This document shows, in pieces, positions 58,507-64,000 of a stretch of DNA of 64,000 nucleotides. The DNA lies in contig NC_059082.1 of the NCBI RefSeq assembly GCF_020497125.1, forward strand, positions 18,837,965-18,901,964. The letters run 5' to 3'. Origin of the DNA: Mauremys mutica (lineage: Eukaryota; Chordata; Testudines; Geoemydidae). Position 1 is the first letter of the stretch; each line of letters begins with the position of its first letter. The position numbers and the translations under genes are program-made. Under the pieces are notes generated by a model. That model was not told where the DNA came from. It made no database searches and saw nothing but the letters and a program-made list of their open reading frames with translations.

Positions 58507-58705
58507 GTGTTTCCCAAACTTGGGACGTCGCTTGTTTAGGGAAAGCCTCTGGTGGGCCGGGCCGGTTTGTTTACTTGCTGCGTCCACAGGTCCGGCCGAT
58601 CACTGCTCCAGGCCAATGGGAGCTGCTGGAAGTGGCGGCCAGTAAGTCCCTTGGCCCGCGCCGCTTCCAGCAGCTCCCATTGGCCTGGAGCAGCCATTCT
58701 ACTAT
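58507..58705. mobile_element. hAT-like fold-back element in TRPM7 intron
   Basis: Starts CAGTGTTTCCCAAACTTGGG, a hAT-like end. Inside, TGCTCCAGGCCAATGGGAGC at 58603 pairs with its complement ending near 58694, giving an inverted repeat with arms of about 30 bp. The right terminal repeat is missing. Confidence 0.65.
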
Positions 58706-59417
58706 GGAAATTGACTCCTTTCCTTGCCAATTACAGTATATGATATTAAAAGTTTCAGGACAAGCCTAGAAGGCAGAACTGAGATTTATCGGTTGCTAAA
58801 GTTTTCTAATTACCTGTAAAAGACATACAATATAGGCAGCAGTAGTGCAATCTTCCCTTCATTGCTTTACCAACCCTAACATGGAAGGACCATGTCTAGG
58901 ATTGAGGACAGTTTAGATTCTATATCCATTTAATCCAAGACCTGTCTATTGTGATAGTTGATAAAAGGAATAAATTAGTTCCATTTATGGCTGTGGGATT
59001 TTTTGGGATATGGTCACCACTTCAGTACAAACTAGATAAGGAACACCAACTCATTTTACGTAAGTCATCAAACTGCTATTAGGCAGTGGTAGCTTTCAGT
59101 CACTACAAACTTAGACTGGATTTGAACTGGCAAATGAGACATGAAAGACTCCATTACACTATTCTTACCCCAACCTGAATCTTTGTAGAATTAGAATACT
59201 TACGAACTAAAATAACTCCACCACCTGGTTTAAGATGCCATAAGTTTGTGTGCTGATTTTATGCTACTTTTCCTGACTTTATATCTTCCCACAACCTTTC
59301 CCAATAATTTGTTTTTGTATGACCTGGTGTATGTACAGGTTACTTCACTATAATTTATGTCACTCAGGGATTTGAATAATCCGCATGCCTGAGCGATGTA
59401 AGTTATACTGACTTTAA

Positions 59418-59612
59418 GCCCTAGTTAGACAGTGCTATGTCAGCGGGAGAGCTTATTGCCAACACAGCTACTGGCTTTTGCAGAGGCAGGGGTTTAAGAG
59501 CTCTCTCCCATCGGCTTAAAGCGTCTCCACCACAAAGCTCTATAGTGGCACAGCTGCATCAGTGCAACTGTGCCACTGTAAGTGCTGTAGTGTAGATGCA
59601 GCCTATGTTTAT
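59418..59612. repeat. MITE fragment
   Basis: Contains GTTAGACAGTGCTATGTCAG and TGTAGTGTAGATGCAGCC, recognisable as part of a recurrent reptile DNA-transposon MITE. The inverted repeats are weak. Confidence 0.45.
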
Positions 59613-60099
59613 TTCCTTTTGTGTGAAACGGTTTTGCCTCAATTCTCCAGTTTAGTTCTCTAGTTTTCTATTTTTTAGATTGCCCTCGAATTTTCAAGCC
59701 CTTGGCCACTGTGAAAATTCTTTATATTTTTTTCAATCCACTTTATAATTGAGAATTCCCTTTTTTTTTCCCCCTTGGAAAGTTGCAAAGAGTGTTAACA
59801 CAATTTCAAGACAGTTAAGGAATTTAACATTGTTTGAGACTGACAGACAACTTAGACAGATTCAAATTTACTTGTGTTCTTAGCAGACTTATCTTGTTGG
59901 AATAAAAAAATTGTTTCACAGTGATGAAATCATAGCCATGAAATTAGCTATTAGGTTGCAAGACACTTCCTTTTACAAAGACCCAAGCTGCAGCGGGAAG
60001 GGGAAGAAGAGAGTCAGTGCCCACAGAAACACATTCATCTCCAGAGCCTGAAAAGGAACCCAAGATTCCTGAGTCTCACCATTCCTCTGCCATTAGCAA

Positions 60100-63000
60100 A
60101 TATCTGTGAAACCCACTGGCACACGGTGTGTCTCATCCTCCTACTGCTCATCCACATAGAAGATGACAACCTGCTATTGCGATCAGTTATTCAATTACTT
60201 CCAGTGAAAGAGGTCTATGCAGTGGATCTAAAGTTTCCAATCCTGCTGAACCACCACATGGGTGTCAATATGATGCCACATGGAGACAATGGTTACTTAC
60301 CCTACAATAAATGTGTTTCTTTGAGATATTGCAGCCAATATGGATCTCCCTGTAGGTCTGCATGCACTTCTTGTGTACAAGATTGTTTTTTGAATAGCAG
60401 TGTGCTAGTGGGCCATGTGTGCCCCATGTCTTCTCATGCTCCTATACAAGGGCAAAAAGGATGGGTCAGCCATGACCCTGCCTCAGTTCTCTCATAATTC
60501 AAAGCCTGGGGTAGCAGGGGACTGCAAAAAGCATAGATGAAGGGCAGGTCATGGAATCCATGCTGATTCTTTGAGCATGTGTCAGTGTAGGAGACCAACA
60601 AGCAGCATCTCTTCAGAATGGTGGGAATGAGAAGTTTCAGCTGCATCAGCTGAATGATGACTGTAGGACTAATATCTCAAATTTAGCATCAGATCTGGCA
60701 GCTAAATCTAATGAATAATGCTTGACAAAGGTCAGTTGGTTACTCCACAATAACACCACCTTGCAGATCTCAAGAATGTGACACATTTCTGAGGGAGGCA
60801 GAGGATGTTTCTTGAGCTCTAGTGGAGTGAGCCTTGCCAATTATTAACACAACAAGATATATTGCATTATCCATTTCAATGTCTTCTGAGAGATGGCTTC
60901 ACCTTTAGGAATGCCCAGCCATGGCTATAAAATAGACAGGGAAACAGTCTGCTTTATTACATTGATAGCACCAAATCATTCTAAGTCTTGGATACATCTA
61001 GTGTGTAATTTCTTTTCTCCAGTCCAGAGTGTGACTTCATGAAGACAGGCAAGCTAATCCACTTGGTTTAGATGAAATTCTGACACTATCTTCCAAATGA
61101 ACTATAGGTGAGGTCCACCATGTTCCTACTGAATGTAATATAGGGAGGCTCAGCCATAGGTGCCTGAAACTCACTCTCTTGGCTGAAGTAATAGTCACTA
61201 GAAAGCCTGTCTTCAGTGTAAGTGATGCTGGGAACAGTCCAAGACAAGTTTGAATGGAGGTTCCATTAGTTTCAGGAGGACCAGACTGAGGTCCCAGGCA
61301 GCAGTAGGTTCTCTGACTGGCGGGTAAACATGCAATAGTCCTTTGAGAAACTGATATTGTGGGGAGCAAAAAGACTGAACATGACTGTACTGGCAGATGG
61401 CAAGCTGAGACTGTTGTGAGGCAGACCTTAAGAGAGCTGAAATAGGCAGTTGAGAATCTGTGGTATCTAGGCCTGGACCAGATCCAGACCATGTTGGGAT
61501 ACCCTTTTCAAGAACCGCTTGCATTTAGATTAATACATTCTTCTGGAAGATGTCTTCTTGCTCTGTACTAAGATTTCCTGGACCTGCAGGGAGCAAGCTA
61601 TGTCCATGTTACTCAGCCACCCAAATAGCCACATAGGTGCAGCAACTTCATGTCTGGATAGAGTATCTGAGTATGGTATTGTGAGATCAAGTCTGGGTAG
61701 TCTGGGAGTTGGGTTGGAGGCTGGGTGCACATTTGTAGTAGGTCTGTCAACCAAAACTGTCTCAACCAATACACAGCTACAAGAATGATCATGATTCTGT
61801 CTCCTTTGATTGTGGAAATCACCCTTAGGAATCTGTGAAAAGGTACATAGAAGGCCTTGAGCCCACTGGAAGAAGGCAGGCACCAGTAACAACCTAGATT
61901 CAGAACTGCTCTGGATCAAAAGCTCTTGCACTTGGTACTGATATTGGTGATCAACAGATCTATTACCAATATCCTCCAATGTAGGAATATTTGTTTTATG
62001 ATGGATTTCTGCAACGACCCCTCATAAGTGGTGACTGTTTGCTCAGGAAATCTGTTAAGGTTGTTGATGACATTCGGGAGGTGAAGGACAATCAGGGTTA
62101 TCCCATGTTCATGGCACAATGTCCATTAGTTTGATGGCTTCTAGGCAGAGGGTAGATGCGCGTGCACTTCCTTGCCTGTTCATGTAGTGCATTGTGGAGG
62201 TGTTTGTCAGGATCTGCACTGAAGAGTTTTGAAGAACTGGTAGGAAGGCCACACAGGCTAGACTGATGGCTCTGAGTTCCAGGGCTTAGATGTGAAGCCC
62301 CATATCCTCTGGGGCCTAAATCTCTTCCATTTGTAGGTGATCCAGGTGGACTCCCCAGCCTGTTCCTGATGTGTCTGTTATTAAGGTCTTTGTTATGGAG
62401 GGGCTAGAGAACAGTACCCCTCCACACACATTTCCAGGTTTCGTTCACCAGCTCAGTACTGTGACATGAAGTGGGACCACCACTTTCTTGTTGGAGAACA
62501 AACTGAATTGGAACGGTTGCAGGTAAAATCTGGCAAGAAGTGTCACGTATGTGCACACCAACATATGGCCTTGCAGCTCCAGACACATCCATACCGTCAT
62601 AGTCAGGCTCGAGTCTCTCTCACACACTAGCAACTGCATCAACAGGAACCTGTCTTTGGGAAGAACACACTTGCTGAATGGGAGTCAATCAGGGCTCTGA
62701 ACTCTATCATCTGTGATGGGATGAGACACTATTTTTTGTAGTTCACTAGGAAGCCTAATTGGGTGAACAGGGAAAGGGTGAAATTTGCAGCCTCCTGCTG
62801 GGATCTGCCATGATGAACCAATTGTCCAGGTAATGATAAAAATGAATGCCTTAAAAAATAAAATAAAATAAAAAAGTATTCTGCTACCAACTCTAGGCAT
62901 TTTGTGAAGATTCTTTGTGCCATGGAAAGTCCAGATGTCAGTATCTTGTACTGGCAATAGCTGGGTCCCACTATGAATCCTAGGTACTCCCTGTGGGCCA

Positions 63001-64000
63001 GATGGATGGCTGTGTGGAAATATGAAATATGAATCTTGAGAGCCACAAGCCAATCTTGAGCTTGCAGATTGAGGATGATGGAGGCAAGCATTACCATCCT
63101 GAATCTGAGGAAATATATATATTTGTTCAGTCTCCTCCAGTGATAAGGAGGATTCCCTGGGAAGAGACTGGAGTTGTCCCTCTATTGACTCCCGTCCCTG
63201 TTGGCCCACATCCAGTTCCAGTGCAAGTGGTCTTCCCAGTGAAGCTGCACAATTTTTTTCTAGACATGTGGGAGGATGATCTGCTACTCAACAGATGAGA
63301 GGATGGTTCCCAGTAAGGTCAATATGGCCATAGTAGCATGCCATATGTGTATTCACCTGGTTGAGGCTGGCCAGCCCAGTGACACTCCCACACTGATACT
63401 CAACGCTGGCAACAAGTAGTATTTTAGTGATAGTGAGGAGCAAAGTATCTCCTTGTGGAAGGGCTGATATCAATCCACCTTTTTGGTAATGGCAATGTTG
63501 CTAGGGGTGATATGGATGCTTCTACAACATTACTGACTGAGCTGAGCAAGAAACTCAGATATGAGTCTACTGTTCTGCCCAAATGCCAAGGGGCTTTGTG
63601 TTTTGAGGAGTGATGTCTCAAGTCTGTCCTCCAGGAGCTACCTGCAGTCTTGGACCTATGCTTATGTTTGGACTGACTATATAAATTGGTGTCCCCTTTA
63701 TGGGGTGGTGCAGGTGCTGGCTTTATTGTCTGTGGGTGGGTGAGTCTGTACAGGAGCTGGAGTTATCTGCATCAGGTCTATAGTGCCAAGGTAATCAGTG
63801 CTGGACTGCTGACATTGAAGGGGCTGGTGCCGAGATTACTAGCACCAAGATCTTGTGCACTGGTGACTTTGCTGATGTTAAGGTGGTCAGCATTGATGGT
63901 GCTGACTCCGCTCACGTACTCATCACCTTCTTTCCACTGCCTGATTCTGGAACTTGAGGGATTACTGGTCAATACTCATTTATCTGGTCTTGCTCTAGTC
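60100..64000 (-). mobile_element. Degraded DIRS-like tyrosine-recombinase retrotransposon
   Basis: Minus-strand reading shows, in order from the right edge, a gag-like Ser-rich segment (63.97-63.5 kb), a reverse transcriptase remnant (63.2-62.7 kb, with Y-F-H-T-A-I-H-L-A-H-R and G-L-S-M-A-Q-R-I-F-T-K-C-L), an RNase H-like part (62.6-62.1 kb, with T-D-T-S-G-T-G-W-G-V), and a tyrosine recombinase-like part (61.5-61.0 kb, with L-K-T-G-F-L-V-T-I-T-S-A-K-R-V). RT-RH-YR order is DIRS. The left part resembles a DIRS terminal repeat (TTTCTTTGAGATATTGC). Stops and shifts break every domain. It continues past the window or ends at its edge, apparently in the last TRPM7 intron. Confidence 0.78.

Noticed and set aside
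61037..61492. A 151-codon minus-strand reading frame as a host gene
   Set aside because: Its text matches the tyrosine-recombinase part of DIRS elements, next to RT and RNase H remnants.
1..64000. tRNA, rRNA, CRISPR or operon-like structures
   Set aside because: None seen; the window is eukaryotic and the short tandem arrays are microsatellites or minisatellites.

Overview
The window reads as a vertebrate chromosome, most likely a turtle (Testudines). The coding exons are ordinary GT-AG vertebrate exons. The gene order USP8 (+), USP50 (-), TRPM7 (-) is the order known at human 15q21.2. The repeats are CR1 LINEs, a DIRS-type tyrosine-recombinase retrotransposon, ERV solo LTRs and many short non-autonomous hAT elements, a mix typical of turtle genomes. 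The species call is an inference from repeats and synteny; a crocodilian is the main alternative.

Region by region: 1-20.2 kb holds the last 17 coding exons of USP8 on the + strand, covering the end of the MIT domain, the rhodanese domain, SH3-binding and 14-3-3 sites, the WW-like segment and the whole USP catalytic domain. The start of the gene lies left of the window. 23.5-35.1 kb holds six coding exons of USP50 on the - strand, tail to tail with USP8; its first exon was not found. 35-50 kb is mostly transposon-derived: a mariner MITE, hAT-like elements, an unidentified broken coding remnant at 41.4-42.1 kb, a solo LTR at 44.9-45.9 kb, and a CR1 LINE at 47.5-49.8 kb split by another solo LTR.

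50.5-54.5 kb holds the most interesting locus, a complete four-exon gene on the - strand for a 95-residue selenoprotein of the SelW family (SELENOW2-like). It has a C-G-G-U redox motif whose selenocysteine is an in-frame TGA, a SECIS-like hairpin just after the stop codon, a nearby AATAAA, and a C-terminal Cys-Ile-Leu-Gln that looks like a prenylation (CaaX) box. Conventional ORF calling breaks this gene at the TGA and misses it.

56.9-58.4 kb holds the last coding exon and probable 3' UTR of TRPM7 (- strand). From about 60.1 kb to the right edge lies a decayed, minus-oriented DIRS-like element, apparently inside the last TRPM7 intron.

Functionally, USP8 and USP50 are paralogous ubiquitin proteases sitting tail to tail. 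The selenoprotein gene sits between them and the TRPM7 channel-kinase. There is no sign of an operon or shared pathway; this is a syntenic cluster heavily remodelled by transposons.
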